A DNA stretch of 64,000 nt from Pediococcus acidilactici (GCA_024970065.1 CP103908.1:496001-560000), one strand, 5' to 3'. Positions 17,238 to 27,203 are shown, counted from the stretch's first letter. A program made the numbers and translations. Notes: a model not told the origin generated them from the sequence alone.

Positions 17238-17762
17238 ATGCCACGACCACGAGTTTTACCGTACATTGTTTTAGGATTGTTAAATAAAAATGGGGTTATG
17301 TCTGGAAAAGATATGATTGCGGAATTTAAGAACGAAATTAGCGAGTTCTGGACGGTTTCGCACAGCCAGTTGTACCCTGAATTACAACGAATGACGGACG
17401 AAGGCCAAATTGAAGTGGTTAACGATGTACAAAATCGGAAAGTCATTAACTACGCAATAACTAAGAAGGGCCAAATGGATTTGCGGGAATGGCTCGCTAC
17501 CCCGATTACGGCCAAAAATGATGAACTGACGTCACTTAAAATGTACTTTATCGCTGACCGACACGATCCCCTTTTGCAGCAAATTTTAAAACAGGCGGCG
17601 GACCTTCACGAACAAAAAGTGGCCCACTTAAAGCAGCGGCAAAAATTACTGTTCGAAGAACCATCCGCGATTGAGGAAAATTACGGACATTACTTAATTT
17701 TGTCCCGGGCGGTTGAAAGGGAAGCATCCCATTTATCCTGGCTAAAAAAGCACATCGAATAA
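17238..17762 (+). CDS. padR: PadR family transcriptional repressor
   Basis: The 174-residue protein has the PadR winged-helix domain (residues 1-85: PYIVLGLLNKNGVMSGKDMIAEF, then FWTVSHSQLYPELQRMTDEGQIE, the helix-turn-helix) and a C-terminal Vir_Tn-like helical dimerisation region rich in Lys and Gln. TTTTGGAGGAG precedes the ATG. Linked to padC, it is very likely its phenolate-responsive repressor. Two terminators follow before the convergent dehydrogenase gene. Confidence 0.93.
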   Translation: MPRPRVLPYIVLGLLNKNGVMSGKDMIAEFKNEISEFWTVSHSQLYPELQRMTDEGQIEVVNDVQNRKVINYAITKKGQMDLREWLATPITAKNDELTSLKMYFIADRHDPLLQQILKQAADLHEQKVAHLKQRQKLLFEEPSAIEENYGHYLILSRAVEREASHLSWLKKHIE

Positions 17763-17823
17763 TCCGAAAAAGCAGCTTTACAAGTAGGTAGACGTAGGAA
17801 AATTCGGGCGGCTTGCGAGCACT

Positions 17824-17876
17824 AACCAAAAATCGGTAGTTGTGCCTAATTTGGGCGTAGCTACCGATTTTTGGTT
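17824..17876. terminator. Bidirectional terminator, copy B of the dispersed repeat family
   Basis: AACCAAAAATCGGTAG (17824-17839) and CTACCGATTTTTGGTT (17861-17876) pair perfectly over 16 bases. GAGCACTAAC lies directly before, as in the other copies, but the right flank is lost. Confidence 0.85.
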
Positions 17877-17897
17877 CTTAAAAAACGTTGTCACCAA

Positions 17898-17934
17898 AAC
17901 AGCACTGAGAAGTTTGCGAACTCTCAGTGCTGTT
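17898..17934. terminator. Bidirectional terminator before glucose dehydrogenase end
   Basis: AACAGCACTGAGA (17898-17910) pairs with TCTCAGTGCTGTT (17922-17934) just downstream of the reverse-strand dehydrogenase gene. Confidence 0.85.
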
Positions 17935-17953
17935 ATTTTAATACCTTTTTTAA

Positions 17954-18847
<894 letters not shown>

Positions 18848-18906
18848 TTACCTTATGTGTAGCTTAATATTTTGGGGGGATTGTCGCTATACACAAAGAC
18901 AAAATA

Positions 18907-18938
18907 ACCCTATAAAATCGGGTTTGATTTTATAGGGT
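18907..18938 (-). terminator. Terminator of the small membrane protein gene
   Basis: ACCCTATAAAATC (18907-18919) and GATTTTATAGGGT (18926-18938) pair perfectly; on the reverse strand the stem is followed by TTATTTTG. Confidence 0.8.
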
Positions 18939-18947
18939 CGATGAGTT

Positions 18948-19181
18948 TTAAAAAAGGTGGAGTGATTGGATTAAAGGCAATAAAATTAACAAAATAATGA
19001 TAATAATCATGCTTAGTCCAAAGAAATTATTCGGGTTAAAGGTTACCCCGAAGCCAAATACTTTGGGGATTAAGAGTGGCGAATGACAATCGAGGTGGAG
19101 ATTTCGGCCGTTTTTAAGCCAGGTTACGTAAACGGTCGCCAGGATGAGACAGATTGCTAAAAGCAATACGAAACTAATCAT
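18948..19181 (-). CDS. Small two-helix membrane protein, DUF5808-like
   Basis: About 77 residues if started at the ATG at 19181, which has ACGGAG at good spacing; an ATG at 19217 is less likely. Residues 1-22 and the last 28 are hydrophobic. Between them PLLIPKVFGFGVTFNPNN resembles the DUF5808 pattern (PK-x-x-G-x-G-x-T-x-N). Function is unknown. Confidence 0.65.
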   Translation of the reverse strand: MISFVLLLAICLILATVYVTWLKNGRNLHLDCHSPLLIPKVFGFGVTFNPNNFFGLSMIIIIILLILLPLIQSLHLF

Positions 19182-19394
19182 AATGGAATACTCCGTTTCG
19201 AGAAAATATTTGAGCATAGAATAGCATACTAAAGGCGTGAAAACAACGAAATCCCAATTTACAAAAATAATTTTCTATGCTAATCTTGAAGCTAGCTAAT
19301 TGAATATAATCAAAAACCGTAAGAAGAACAAGTATTTTAAGCCCGTAACTTAAAGCGAATTGAGGATGGTGGAAGCTCAAGAAGTTATTCTTTT

Positions 19395-19577
19395 AAGAAA
19401 AACATCTTCTTTGTTTCTAGGCTGAACGATTAAGCGTCCAGTAAGTCTAGACGTGACCGATACGTTATCGTTTGGAAAGCATATTTTAGATGTGCTTTTA
19501 GAGATGTTTATTTTTAAACGAATTTTGGGTGGTACCGCGAAGTCTTTCGTCCCTGTTACGGGATGAAAGACTTTTTT
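19395..19577 (+). promoter_or_regulatory. T-box leader of asnS
   Basis: The T-box sequence GGGTGGTACCGCG is at 19527-19539, where the UGGUACC-type bulge would pair with the NCCA end of uncharged tRNA. The terminator follows: AAGTCTTTCGTCCC (19540-19553) with GGGATGAAAGACTT (19560-19573) and a T-run. The upstream part is short for a full Stem I and I cannot place the specifier with certainty; GAACGA near 19424-19429 contains an AAC (Asn) triplet. Low asparaginyl-tRNA charging should allow read-through. Confidence 0.85.
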
Positions 19578-19616
19578 ATTGGCGGACTTTTTACGAAGAC
19601 AATGGAGGGATTTTTA

Positions 19617-21008
19617 ATGGAAAATACGTTGGTTAAATCACTTTATGCGCAAGCAACGCATGATGAAGATGTAGCAGTAGAAGTAACGGGTTGGCTAAAG
19701 ACGCTCCGTTCTTCCAAGAAAATTAGCTTTTTGGAAATTAACGACGGTTCCTGCATTAAAAATGTGCAGGTAATCATGGAAAATGGGTTGGAAAACTACG
19801 AAGAAATTAAGAAAGCTCCCATTTACACTACCTTAAAAGTAGTCGGAACGGTAGTGGATACTCCGAAAGCTAAACAACCGTTTGAAATTCACGCAACTGA
19901 AATTGAAGTTTTAGGTAACTCAGACAGTGACTACCCACTTCAAAAGAAGCACCACACACCGGAATTCTTACGTGAACAAGCACATTTGCGTCCCCGGACC
20001 AATACTTTCTACGCAGTTTTCCGGATTCGTTCGTTGGCAGCCTTTGCCATCCACGAATTCCTCCAAAAGAATAACTTTGTCTACGTTAACACTCCGTTGA
20101 TTACTTCTAGTGATACGGAAGGTGCCGGTGAAATGTTTAAGGTAACTACTTTAGACCTTAACAACGTTCCAAAGAACGAAGAAGGCAAGGTTGATTCTAC
20201 TAAGGATTTCTTCAAGCAACCAACTAATTTAACGGTTAGTGGCCAATTGAACGCGGAAGCATTTGCGTTGGCTTTCCGGGATGTTTATACTTTTGGTCCG
20301 GCTTTCCGTGCGGAAGATTCACACACTACGCGGCATGCCGCTGAATTCTGGATGGTTGAACCAGAAATGGCGTTCGCTAACTTACAAGACGTGATTAACA
20401 TTTCCGAAGACATGTTGAAGTACGTGATTAACTATATTTTGGAAAATGCTTCCGATGAAATCGACTTCTTGAACCAAAACGTGGACCAAGAATTACGGGC
20501 CCGCTTGGAAGCAACTCGCGACGCCGATTTTGCTCAAATTACTTATACAGAAGCAATCGACAAGTTGTTAGCTGCTGACCAAGAATTCGAAAACAAAGTT
20601 GAATGGGGAATTGATCTCCAAACTGAACACGAGAGATATTTGAGTGAAAAAGTTTACCAAAAACCAGTGTTCATCACGGATTACCCACGCGACATCAAAG
20701 CCTTCTACATGCGGGAAAACGAAGACCACAAGACGGTTGCCGCAGTGGACTTATTAGTACCTGGCATTGGCGAATTGATCGGTGGTAGCCAACGTGAAGA
20801 ACGGCTAGCTAAGTTGAACGAAAAGATTAAGGAATTTAACTTGGATCCTGAAGAATACAAGTGGTACCTTGAATTAAGAAAATATGGGGAAACGGAACAC
20901 TCCGGATTTGGAATTGGTTTCGAAAGATTATTGATGTACGTTACTGGTGTGGAAAACATCCGCGACGTTATCCCATTCCCACGGACCCCGGGTAACGCTA
21001 GCTTCTAA
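19617..21008 (+). CDS. asnS: Asparaginyl-tRNA synthetase
   Basis: Class IIb synthetase charging tRNA-Asn. The 463-residue protein has an N-terminal OB anticodon domain ([23 protein letters not shown]), motif 1 around [26 protein letters not shown], motif 2 [21 protein letters not shown], and motif 3 [36 protein letters not shown]. The N-terminal extension and absence of a GAD domain mark it as AsnS and not bacterial AspS. The ATG at 19617 follows ATGGAGGG. Control is by the T-box. Confidence 0.97.
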   Translation: MENTLVKSLYAQATHDEDVAVEVTGWLKTLRSSKKISFLEINDGSCIKNVQVIMENGLENYEEIKKAPIYTTLKVVGTVVDTPKAKQPFEIHATEIEVLGNSDSDYPLQKKHHTPEFLREQAHLRPRTNTFYAVFRIRSLAAFAIHEFLQKNNFVYVNTPLITSSDTEGAGEMFKVTTLDLNNVPKNEEGKVDSTKDFFKQPTNLTVSGQLNAEAFALAFRDVYTFGPAFRAEDSHTTRHAAEFWMVEPEMAFANLQDVINISEDMLKYVINYILENASDEIDFLNQNVDQELRARLEATRDADFAQITYTEAIDKLLAADQEFENKVEWGIDLQTEHERYLSEKVYQKPVFITDYPRDIKAFYMRENEDHKTVAAVDLLVPGIGELIGGSQREERLAKLNEKIKEFNLDPEEYKWYLELRKYGETEHSGFGIGFERLLMYVTGVENIRDVIPFPRTPGNASF

Positions 21009-21028
21009 TTCAAAACGTTAATAGTAAG

Positions 21029-21077
21029 CAAAAAGCCTTGAATTTAGTCAGATGATGACGGATTCAGGGCTTTTTGA
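21029..21077. terminator. Bidirectional terminator between asnS and pepD
   Basis: AAAAAGCCTTGAAT pairs with ATTCAGGGCTTTTT across a 20-base loop; A-run and T-run on either side serve both convergent genes. Confidence 0.82.
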
Positions 21078-21117
21078 ATATAAGGTTTGTTTTTAGTGGC
21101 TGCACACGGGTGGCATC

Positions 21118-22497
21118 CTAATCCCCCAACGAAAACCGCAGCTTCATATTGCGAGAACCGAGGTTGATTGCATCGTTAAGCAGTTTAGTAGCTTGGGCTA
21201 AGGTGAAATCAGCCATTGCTTGGTTAGCGGACGTTAAAGTTTTTTCCGTGAGCGCGGCTTGGCGATCCGTTTCTTTTTGCATTCTTAGCACGTTTTGGAG
21301 TACCGTTTGGGCAAAGTTTTCCTGTAAATCTTGGTAGAGGGCAAAATTTCCGTCTCCAATTAAAGCAAGCACTCGGCTAATCCAGTACATGTAGTTGGTA
21401 TTCACTACCGTTGGGGTATCGCGGTAGCAAGCCGGAGTATCCGTGACGTTACTATAAAACGGCACCATGGCGTTGAACGTGTTGGGACCAAAAGCTAGCC
21501 AATGAATTCCCGCGATTTCATCGGGAACTTGGTTGCGTAGCTCTAGAATGTGAGTTTCTAGATTGCGATTGATGCCGATTGGCCGAAAATGTTTCTCAGG
21601 CACCGTTTCACCATAAGGATCGTAGGGCGTTTCTTGATAGTGTGAGCTCAAAAGAAACTTCAAATCTTCCACGGAAATTTTCTTGGTTGCGCGATTAATG
21701 AAGGGCAAATCCTGGTCGGTAGGCTCCCCAACAAAATTAGCATCCAAAAATTGGTGGACGTACCAAGCCCGGGGGTTATTGTAGTACCGGTCTTTAATCG
21801 TGGCGCTACCAAAAATGTGCCGTAAATTAAGGCCTTTTTGATCCGGATTAAGTTGATTTTTGACAATGAGTTCCGGGAGATCCGCAGAAGCTAGGCAATC
21901 AGCTGAATCAAAATCGAAATCGGTGATGTTCCAGCGGTTCGGCGCAATTGCATAGGCATCGTCGGGAATTCGGATTGCAGCCCAGTGGTGGCCTCCGATG
22001 GTTTCCATATACCAAACTTCTTCGCGATCGGCAAAGGCAATTCCGTTGGATTCGTAAGTGCCGTATTCTTCTAAAAGTTTACCTAAGCGCAAGACGCCCG
22101 CCTTGGCAGTCTCGATATACGGCAAAACTAGCGTAAGAAAATCCTCTTCGCCAAGTCCCTTTTCGACTAACGGATCCACGCTAAGTACTCGGGCGTTAGT
22201 AGTAATGGTTTCGGTAGCGGTCATCGCCGTGTTTTTACTGTTGATGCCGCCAGCACCCCAAATGCCATACGTGGGGTCGGCATCGGGCGTGGCAGTGTAG
22301 CGGAGCGGATTGTCGGGAAGGGGAATCGTTAAATCACTATGGACAGAATGATAGGGTTGGGACTGATCTTCGGGGTTAACAACCACGAACCGTTGGGCGT
22401 TAGAATCATCGGCGCCGTCTTCGTTACGGGCAATGATGGTAGAACCCGTCAGGCTAGCGTTTTTACCGACTAAAATAGTGGTACAAGTTTTCAACAT
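21118..22497 (-). CDS. pepD: C69 family dipeptidase
   Basis: Intracellular dipeptidase of the N-terminal nucleophile type. The 459-residue protein begins MLKTCTTILVGKNASLTGST; the Cys near residue 5 is the expected nucleophile, followed by IIARNEDG. Further family stretches are EVWYMETIGGHHWAAIRIPDD, GLNLRHIFG and SNVTDTPACYRDT. GGAGGA precedes the ATG at 22497. Lactobacilli usually carry several such paralogues for peptide use. It is divergent from the rhodanese gene. Confidence 0.92.
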   Translation of the reverse strand: MLKTCTTILVGKNASLTGSTIIARNEDGADDSNAQRFVVVNPEDQSQPYHSVHSDLTIPLPDNPLRYTATPDADPTYGIWGAGGINSKNTAMTATETITTNARVLSVDPLVEKGLGEEDFLTLVLPYIETAKAGVLRLGKLLEEYGTYESNGIAFADREEVWYMETIGGHHWAAIRIPDDAYAIAPNRWNITDFDFDSADCLASADLPELIVKNQLNPDQKGLNLRHIFGSATIKDRYYNNPRAWYVHQFLDANFVGEPTDQDLPFINRATKKISVEDLKFLLSSHYQETPYDPYGETVPEKHFRPIGINRNLETHILELRNQVPDEIAGIHWLAFGPNTFNAMVPFYSNVTDTPACYRDTPTVVNTNYMYWISRVLALIGDGNFALYQDLQENFAQTVLQNVLRMQKETDRQAALTEKTLTSANQAMADFTLAQATKLLNDAINLGSRNMKLRFSLGD

Positions 22498-22629
22498 GTG
22501 CTTGTCCTCCAATTGATTTTTAATGTAATGGTAGCACGATTAGCTAAATAGGCAATCACTATTCAGTTAGAAAAGGGAATGCTATCATGGTCAATATACA
22601 GTTTAAACTAACATGAGGGGCGTTAAGCA

Positions 22630-22932
22630 ATGGTTAAAACAATTGCAATGGAAGATTTTTACCAAAAATATCCGCTAACTACCGCTGTTTTATTGGACGT
22701 GCGGGAGCCGGACGAATTTGCGGCTGGGCACGTGGCGGGGGCGCGTAATTTTCCCTTAAGCCAACTGTCCACCCGGTTAGCCGAATTAGACCAAGCGACC
22801 CCATACTACGTGATCTGCCGTTCGGGAAGACGTTCAGCAAACGCGTGCGGGGTACTCGAAGTCCAAGGCTTTGATGCAACCAACGTAGCCGGCGGAATGC
22901 TAGCTTGGCCAGGAAAAGTGGAAAAAGACTAG
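22630..22932 (+). CDS. Rhodanese-like sulfurtransferase
   Basis: A single rhodanese domain of 100 residues. VLLDVREPDEFAAGHVAGARNFPL is the first conserved block and the active-site loop is VICRSGRRSANA with the catalytic Cys near residue 61, then GGMLAW. These small proteins carry persulfide sulfur between partners. It stands alone, so the partner is unknown. Confidence 0.92.
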   Translation: MVKTIAMEDFYQKYPLTTAVLLDVREPDEFAAGHVAGARNFPLSQLSTRLAELDQATPYYVICRSGRRSANACGVLEVQGFDATNVAGGMLAWPGKVEKD

Positions 22933-22984
22933 GTAAGAATAAACGCGGGACACAAAAGTCGGGGAATTTCTGAGCATTAACTGA

Positions 22985-23028
22985 AATAGACCATTATGCC
23001 AAATTCAGGCATAATGGTCTATTTTTTT
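22985..23028. terminator. Bidirectional terminator, copy C of the dispersed repeat family
   Basis: AATAGACCATTATGCC (22985-23000) pairs perfectly with GGCATAATGGTCTATT (23008-23023), then a T-run. Flanks GAGCATTAAC (22972-22981) and TTAAGCGGAATAAA (23027-23040) match copy D at 36558-36625. Confidence 0.88.
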
Positions 23029-23090
23029 AAGCGGAATAAACTAATTTTTGGAGCACGTTGGGCTTTACTAAAGGCCCAACACCTGATTTA

Positions 23091-23744
23091 CTATCTAAAA
23101 TGCCAAACCAGTACTTGTAAAACTAAAAAAGTTCCCGCAGCGGCGCCCCAGTTCCAGCGGGGAATGGCGTAAGTTTGGTAGTGGGTACGTGGCTGGTTTT
23201 CGCTAAAGCCGTGAGAATGCATGGCAATTGCCAAGTTATCCGACCAGCGCAGCGATAGTAAAATTGCCTTAAAAAAGATTGTGGGGGACCAGACGTGTAA
23301 AACTTCCCCACGCATCATGGCTGCGGTTTTAATTTGTTGGACGGCTGTCTTTACCCGTGGGATAAAGTAAAAGGCGCCTAGCGACCCGTAAACGAATTTG
23401 GTAGGCAAATGCCAATTTTGTTCGAGGGAACCTAACAGACTTTCGACGGTCGCGGTAAAGGAAAATGCCCCACCCAAAACAATGTAGGCGTAAACCCGGG
23501 TAGCCATTATCCAAGCGGTCCGCACCGCGTTGCCAGACCCGTTTAAATAAAACGAAACCCAGGTTGCTACGGCAGGAAGCAGCGGGATTACCAAAAGCAG
23601 TCCCAGTTTGCGCACCGCAATTCGTTTCCAAAGCAGGTAGGCTAACCCGCCGATGATAATCACTAGGTTAACGGGAACACTTTTAACAAAGGCGATTTCA
23701 AAACTAATTGCCAGAATTAAAATGAATTTAACTGATGAATCCAT
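23091..23744 (-). CDS. ykoC: ECF transporter transmembrane (T) component, HMP/thiamine type
   Basis: The 217-residue protein has about five hydrophobic segments and the EcfT-type coupling helix region with AAMMRGEVLHVWSP and LSLRWSDNLAIAMHSHGFSE, which match the short Ala-Arg-Gly signatures that touch the ATPase. Its start overlaps the ATPase gene by 17 bases. With the ATPase and the YkoE-type S component it forms a dedicated group I ECF importer under TPP riboswitch control, probably for hydroxymethylpyrimidine or thiamine precursors. Confidence 0.88.
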   Translation of the reverse strand: MDSSVKFILILAISFEIAFVKSVPVNLVIIIGGLAYLLWKRIAVRKLGLLLVIPLLPAVATWVSFYLNGSGNAVRTAWIMATRVYAYIVLGGAFSFTATVESLLGSLEQNWHLPTKFVYGSLGAFYFIPRVKTAVQQIKTAAMMRGEVLHVWSPTIFFKAILLSLRWSDNLAIAMHSHGFSENQPRTHYQTYAIPRWNWGAAAGTFLVLQVLVWHFR

Positions 23745-25155
23745 TTAGCTCCTCCTGATAAATAAGCTGGTGATCGGTCAATGCCAAATGATAGTCGAAA
23801 AATTCTGGTAAGCCAGTCAATTGGTGACTGATCATCACGATGGTTTGTTTTTGTACTTGGGCAGCTTTTTGAATTAATTGCATAACCACCCTTACGGAAG
23901 CTAAGTCCAAGCCGGCCAAAGGTTCATCAAGCAAAACGAGTGGGTTGCCTAAAATTAACATGGTTAAGATTTGGAGCTTTTTCTTTTGACCACCCGAAAG
24001 TTGATAAACAATCTGTTCTTGTAACCCCGTTAAATTAAGACGTTCCAGCCAGTCCTGGATACGGTCGGCAGTCCAATATTGGGGTGCCCGGGCGTGCTGT
24101 AAGCTTAGGTCGATTTCTTCCGTGACGGTCATTTTAAGGAATTGCATTTCGGAATCTTGGAAGACCACCGTAGCAGTCTTGGCCCAAGTTCGCGCGTTGA
24201 ACTGAGAAAGCGGCCGATTATCGTAAAAAAGTTTGCCCTGATAGGGATGAAGTCGGGCAATTGCTTCGAATAACGTCGATTTTCCCGAGCCATTTTCACC
24301 AGTAAGCAAAATTAAGTGTTGCTTGGGGAAGGACGTTTGGACGGCTTGAAGTAGATACCGGCCCCCGTTTTCGATCCCAAAATCTTGTAACTTCAGGATT
24401 GCAGCGGCGTTTGCGCTAGGAATCGGGAACGTCGTGCGAGTGGATAACTGGTAACGCGCAAAAATCGGTTGTGGATCGGTAATTAAGCTAACTTGTTGGT
24501 GATCAAGTTGGTATAAGTGATCGCAAATTTCCGCGTAGTCGTTGAGATCGTGGTCGGCAATTAAAATCGTCTTGCCTTCTTGGATCTGTAGCTGTTTTAG
24601 AAGCTTGATGAGGGCTTTGCGAGATTTTAGGTCAACGTTGGCAAATGGCTCATCAAGTAAAATTAAATCGCTGCCGGTTGCCAAAGTAATCGCGAGGGCG
24701 ACTTTTTGCAGTTCTCCGCCAGAAAGGGTGGCGAGTTGCCGGTGGCGCAAGTGAGCAATCCCCACTTGACTAAGCGCTTGGGTAATTAAATCGTCAATTT
24801 CATCAGCGGGAATAGCCAAGTTTTCCAAGGTGAAGATGAATTCCTTTTCGACTTGGTTCATGGCAAATTGTTCCCGTGGATTTTGAAAGAGCAACGCCAA
24901 TTTTTGGGTCAGCTCCGCGGGTTGCCAAGCGGGAACGTCCTTTCCTTCCAGTTTGACGGTTCCTTGGATAATTGTTCCCGCAAAGTGAGGGTACAGCCCC
25001 GCAATAATCCGTAGCAGGGTAGATTTTCCGCCACCCGACGGACCGTACAAAACGTTAAAACTGCCAGTAGTTAAGTGAAAATTAAGTTGTTTAAGAATCG
25101 GCTGAGTTGCTTGCCGATATTTGAAAGTTAAATTATCAATTGTGACTTTTTCCAT
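23728..25155 (-). CDS. ykoD: ECF transporter ATPase with two fused ABC domains, HMP/thiamine type
   Basis: The 475-residue protein contains two nucleotide-binding domains. The first has Walker A GPSGGGKST, signature LSGGELQKVALAI and Walker B LILLDEPFANVD; the second has GENGSGKST, LSGGQKKKLQIL and LVLLDEPLAGLD. The fused layout is typical of YkoD, where other ECF systems use separate A and A' subunits. It is the middle gene of the ykoEDC operon and energises uptake. Confidence 0.92.
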   Translation of the reverse strand: MEKVTIDNLTFKYRQATQPILKQLNFHLTTGSFNVLYGPSGGGKSTLLRIIAGLYPHFAGTIIQGTVKLEGKDVPAWQPAELTQKLALLFQNPREQFAMNQVEKEFIFTLENLAIPADEIDDLITQALSQVGIAHLRHRQLATLSGGELQKVALAITLATGSDLILLDEPFANVDLKSRKALIKLLKQLQIQEGKTILIADHDLNDYAEICDHLYQLDHQQVSLITDPQPIFARYQLSTRTTFPIPSANAAAILKLQDFGIENGGRYLLQAVQTSFPKQHLILLTGENGSGKSTLFEAIARLHPYQGKLFYDNRPLSQFNARTWAKTATVVFQDSEMQFLKMTVTEEIDLSLQHARAPQYWTADRIQDWLERLNLTGLQEQIVYQLSGGQKKKLQILTMLILGNPLVLLDEPLAGLDLASVRVVMQLIQKAAQVQKQTIVMISHQLTGLPEFFDYHLALTDHQLIYQEELNGFIS

Positions 25156-25166
25156 AGTTGGGTTCC

Positions 25167-25742
25167 TTACTTCCGCCGCATAATGCCCGAACGGTCTACC
25201 AGTCGGTTAATCCAGGCAACTAAAACACCACAGAAGAATCCAATTGAAATAAACCGAGCGATAAATAAAATAATTAGAAAACTTGGACGGTAAGCGGCGT
25301 AACCTTCTTGGGCAAGACTCCAGCCGAAGGTAATGATGGTGCTAGTGACGGTTGACAAAAATAAGGCCAGTTTGTCGTAATGGCGGTAGCCAGTGAAGGT
25401 GAAGCCAAGTTCGTTCCCGATTCCTTGAACGAGTCCGGAAAGAATTGCACTAGCCCCAAACTGGCCGCCCAAAAGCATTTCAACCAGACCGCCTAAGGTT
25501 TCCGCGATGATACTGGCACCAATTTTATGAGTAAGCATGATTCCTAAAGGTCCGGCAATCATCCACAGTCCGAGCAACAAGTCGTTAGCTAACGGGCCGA
25601 GACCAATTGCGGCCAACCCCGCTGTTAAAAGGCTGTACGATAAGTTGGTGGCAAAAAAAATCACCCCACAAAAAATCGCGATTAACACAATAAAAACTAC
25701 GTCTCGTAACGAGTAATTCCAGTTTGCTTTTTTAGTATTCAT
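25167..25742 (-). CDS. ykoE: ECF transporter substrate-binding (S) component, YkoE family
   Basis: The 191-residue membrane protein has about five to six hydrophobic helices and YkoE family features: LRDVVFIVLIAIFCGVIFF, LLLGLWMIAGPLGIML, and AIGxG-like ILSGLVQGIGNELGFTF. YkoE binds thiamine or its HMP precursor. It lies directly downstream of a TPP riboswitch and terminator, and the ATPase follows 11 bases on. Confidence 0.9.
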   Translation of the reverse strand: MNTKKANWNYSLRDVVFIVLIAIFCGVIFFATNLSYSLLTAGLAAIGLGPLANDLLLGLWMIAGPLGIMLTHKIGASIIAETLGGLVEMLLGGQFGASAILSGLVQGIGNELGFTFTGYRHYDKLALFLSTVTSTIITFGWSLAQEGYAAYRPSFLIILFIARFISIGFFCGVLVAWINRLVDRSGIMRRK

Positions 25743-25799
25743 AACTAAAAAACCTCCTCAGTAAATTGATAAATTTACTTAGAAACAAGAAGCCAGAAA

Positions 25800-25832
25800 A
25801 ATAGCCAGCTTTTCGGCAACGAAAAACTGGCT
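25800..25832 (-). terminator. Riboswitch-controlled terminator before ykoE
   Basis: On the reverse strand AGCCAGTTTTTCG pairs with CGAAAAGCTGGCT, followed by ATTTTT. It lies between the TPP aptamer and ykoE, fitting transcription termination when TPP is bound. Confidence 0.85.
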
Positions 25833-25847
25833 GTTATTATCCAATAT

Positions 25848-25917
25848 CTCCCTACGCTAATACTAATTAGACCAGGTTCAATGGGTATTATCTCAGCCAA
25901 AACGGCACCCCAGCATT
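25848..25917 (-). promoter_or_regulatory. TPP riboswitch (THI element)
   Basis: The reverse strand reads CTGGGGTGCC, GGCTGAGA, ACCCATTGAACCTG, and ends GCGTAGGGA, the conserved pyrimidine and pyrophosphate sensor blocks of the TPP aptamer in the right order. It should shut off ykoEDC when thiamine pyrophosphate is plentiful. Confidence 0.95.
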
Positions 25918-26102
25918 GTTGTTTTTAAGTTTTTACTATGAAGCAATCGTAGCATTTTGTAATCGGCTTGTAAAGCGGTTACTTGGCTGCAAATGGTCTA
26001 CCTGAAAATTAGGGGAACAAATTGGTGAGATCGCGTTATTCTTAACGTTAGATATGACAGGGGACCTAACCGAAAAAATAACAGGGGCGATAGGTGGATT
26101 TG

Positions 26103-26116
26103 TGAAAACGATTGCA
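26103..26116. promoter_or_regulatory. Cre-like site upstream of the R-ADH-like gene
   Basis: TGAAAACGATTGCA matches the CcpA cre consensus with one mismatch and lies about 75 bases before the start codon. Confidence 0.5.
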
Positions 26117-26190
26117 AATTGGTATTGGTAGGTTTATGCTTAGGTTGATAGGAAATGCGCCGAATAAAATAGGTTTAGGAGGCCAATGAA

Positions 26191-26931
26191 ATGAGTAGAC
26201 TAGACGGAAAAGTTGCGATTATTACTGGTGGAGTAAAAGGTTTTGGGCTAGCCTGTGCCAAACTTTTTGTTCGGGAAGGTGCAAAAGTGGTGATTACGGA
26301 CGTTGACGTCGCGGGTGCGAGCGGTGCTTTGCAGGAAATTGGCGAAGATAAGGCCGTTTTCGTCAAACAAGACGTTGCGGTGGAAGATAATTGGGAACCC
26401 GTTTTTAGGACGGCAATTGATAAATTCGAGAAAGTAGATATTCTGGTTAATAATGCGGGAATTTTAGCCTTTGACGATGCTGAAAATATTGAACTTGACG
26501 AGTGGCATAAGATTTTGTCGGTCAACCTGGACGGCATCATGTTAGGAGTGAAGCATGGTATTCGGCACATGAAGGAAAAGGGGGGTTCGATTATCAACAT
26601 GGCTTCGATTGCGGGCCTGATTGGGATTTCTAACCTGTACGCGTATAACGCCTCAAAAGGTGGGGTGCGTTTACTTACTAAATCAGCAGCATTGTACTGT
26701 GCGGAGAAACATTACCCAATCCGGATTAATTCGGTACATCCGGGATACGCCCACACCCCAATGGTGGATGCGTATCCTGAAATGCGAGCGGACTTGGAGA
26801 AACTACATCCGGTTGGCCGCCTAGGCACTGCGGAAGAAATTGCCAACATGGTGCTGTATCTAGCTTCTGACGAATCCTCCTTCTCGACTGGTTCGGAATT
26901 TGTGGTGGACGGCGGATACACGGCACAATAG
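26191..26931 (+). CDS. Short-chain alcohol dehydrogenase, LbADH-like
   Basis: The 246-residue SDR resembles R-specific alcohol dehydrogenase of Lactobacillus brevis and kefiri: RLDGKVAIITGG start, NNAGI, SIINMASIAG, YNASKGGVRL with the catalytic Tyr-Lys, SVHPGYAHTP, and the end GSEFVVDGGYTAQ, which matches LbADH. After the second beta-strand it has VVITDVDVAG; an Asp there usually selects NAD over NADP, unlike wild-type LbADH. It likely reduces small ketones or aldehydes. AGGAGG precedes the ATG. A terminator follows. Confidence 0.88.
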   Translation: MSRLDGKVAIITGGVKGFGLACAKLFVREGAKVVITDVDVAGASGALQEIGEDKAVFVKQDVAVEDNWEPVFRTAIDKFEKVDILVNNAGILAFDDAENIELDEWHKILSVNLDGIMLGVKHGIRHMKEKGGSIINMASIAGLIGISNLYAYNASKGGVRLLTKSAALYCAEKHYPIRINSVHPGYAHTPMVDAYPEMRADLEKLHPVGRLGTAEEIANMVLYLASDESSFSTGSEFVVDGGYTAQ

Positions 26932-26968
26932 TTTTAGCGCGCTATTCAATTTAATAATGGATTAATAA

Positions 26969-27016
26969 AACTGGTTCAAATAGGAGGTTAAGCCTATTTG
27001 GACCAGTTTTTTAGTG
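26969..27016 (+). terminator. Intrinsic terminator of the SDR gene
   Basis: AACTGGTTCAAATAGG pairs with CCTATTTGGACCAGTT around AGGTTAAG, followed by T residues. Confidence 0.85.
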
Positions 27017-27162
27017 GTAGTAATATTAGTAATGAGTGGAGAAATATACGTGGGTGGGTAGTCAATTTAAAAAATAAATTTATAATGTGCTTCTTAGTCA
27101 CAGCTATGGTCGTGAAGCAAAATTATTTTCCATGCTTTTGTGACGAAAAACAATTTAAATTT

Positions 27163-27203
27163 AAAAACCTGGTCCGCAACTAAACTGCGATGACCAGGTT
27201 TTT
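27163..27203. terminator. Second symmetric terminator before nrdD
   Basis: AAAAACCTGGTC (27163-27174) and GACCAGGTTTTT (27192-27203) pair perfectly with inner CGCA/TGCG. The 150 bases between this and the previous terminator hold no convincing gene. Confidence 0.82.

Noticed and set aside
26998..27183. 61-residue frame after the SDR gene
   Set aside because: It starts inside one terminator and ends inside another, with no ribosome binding site.
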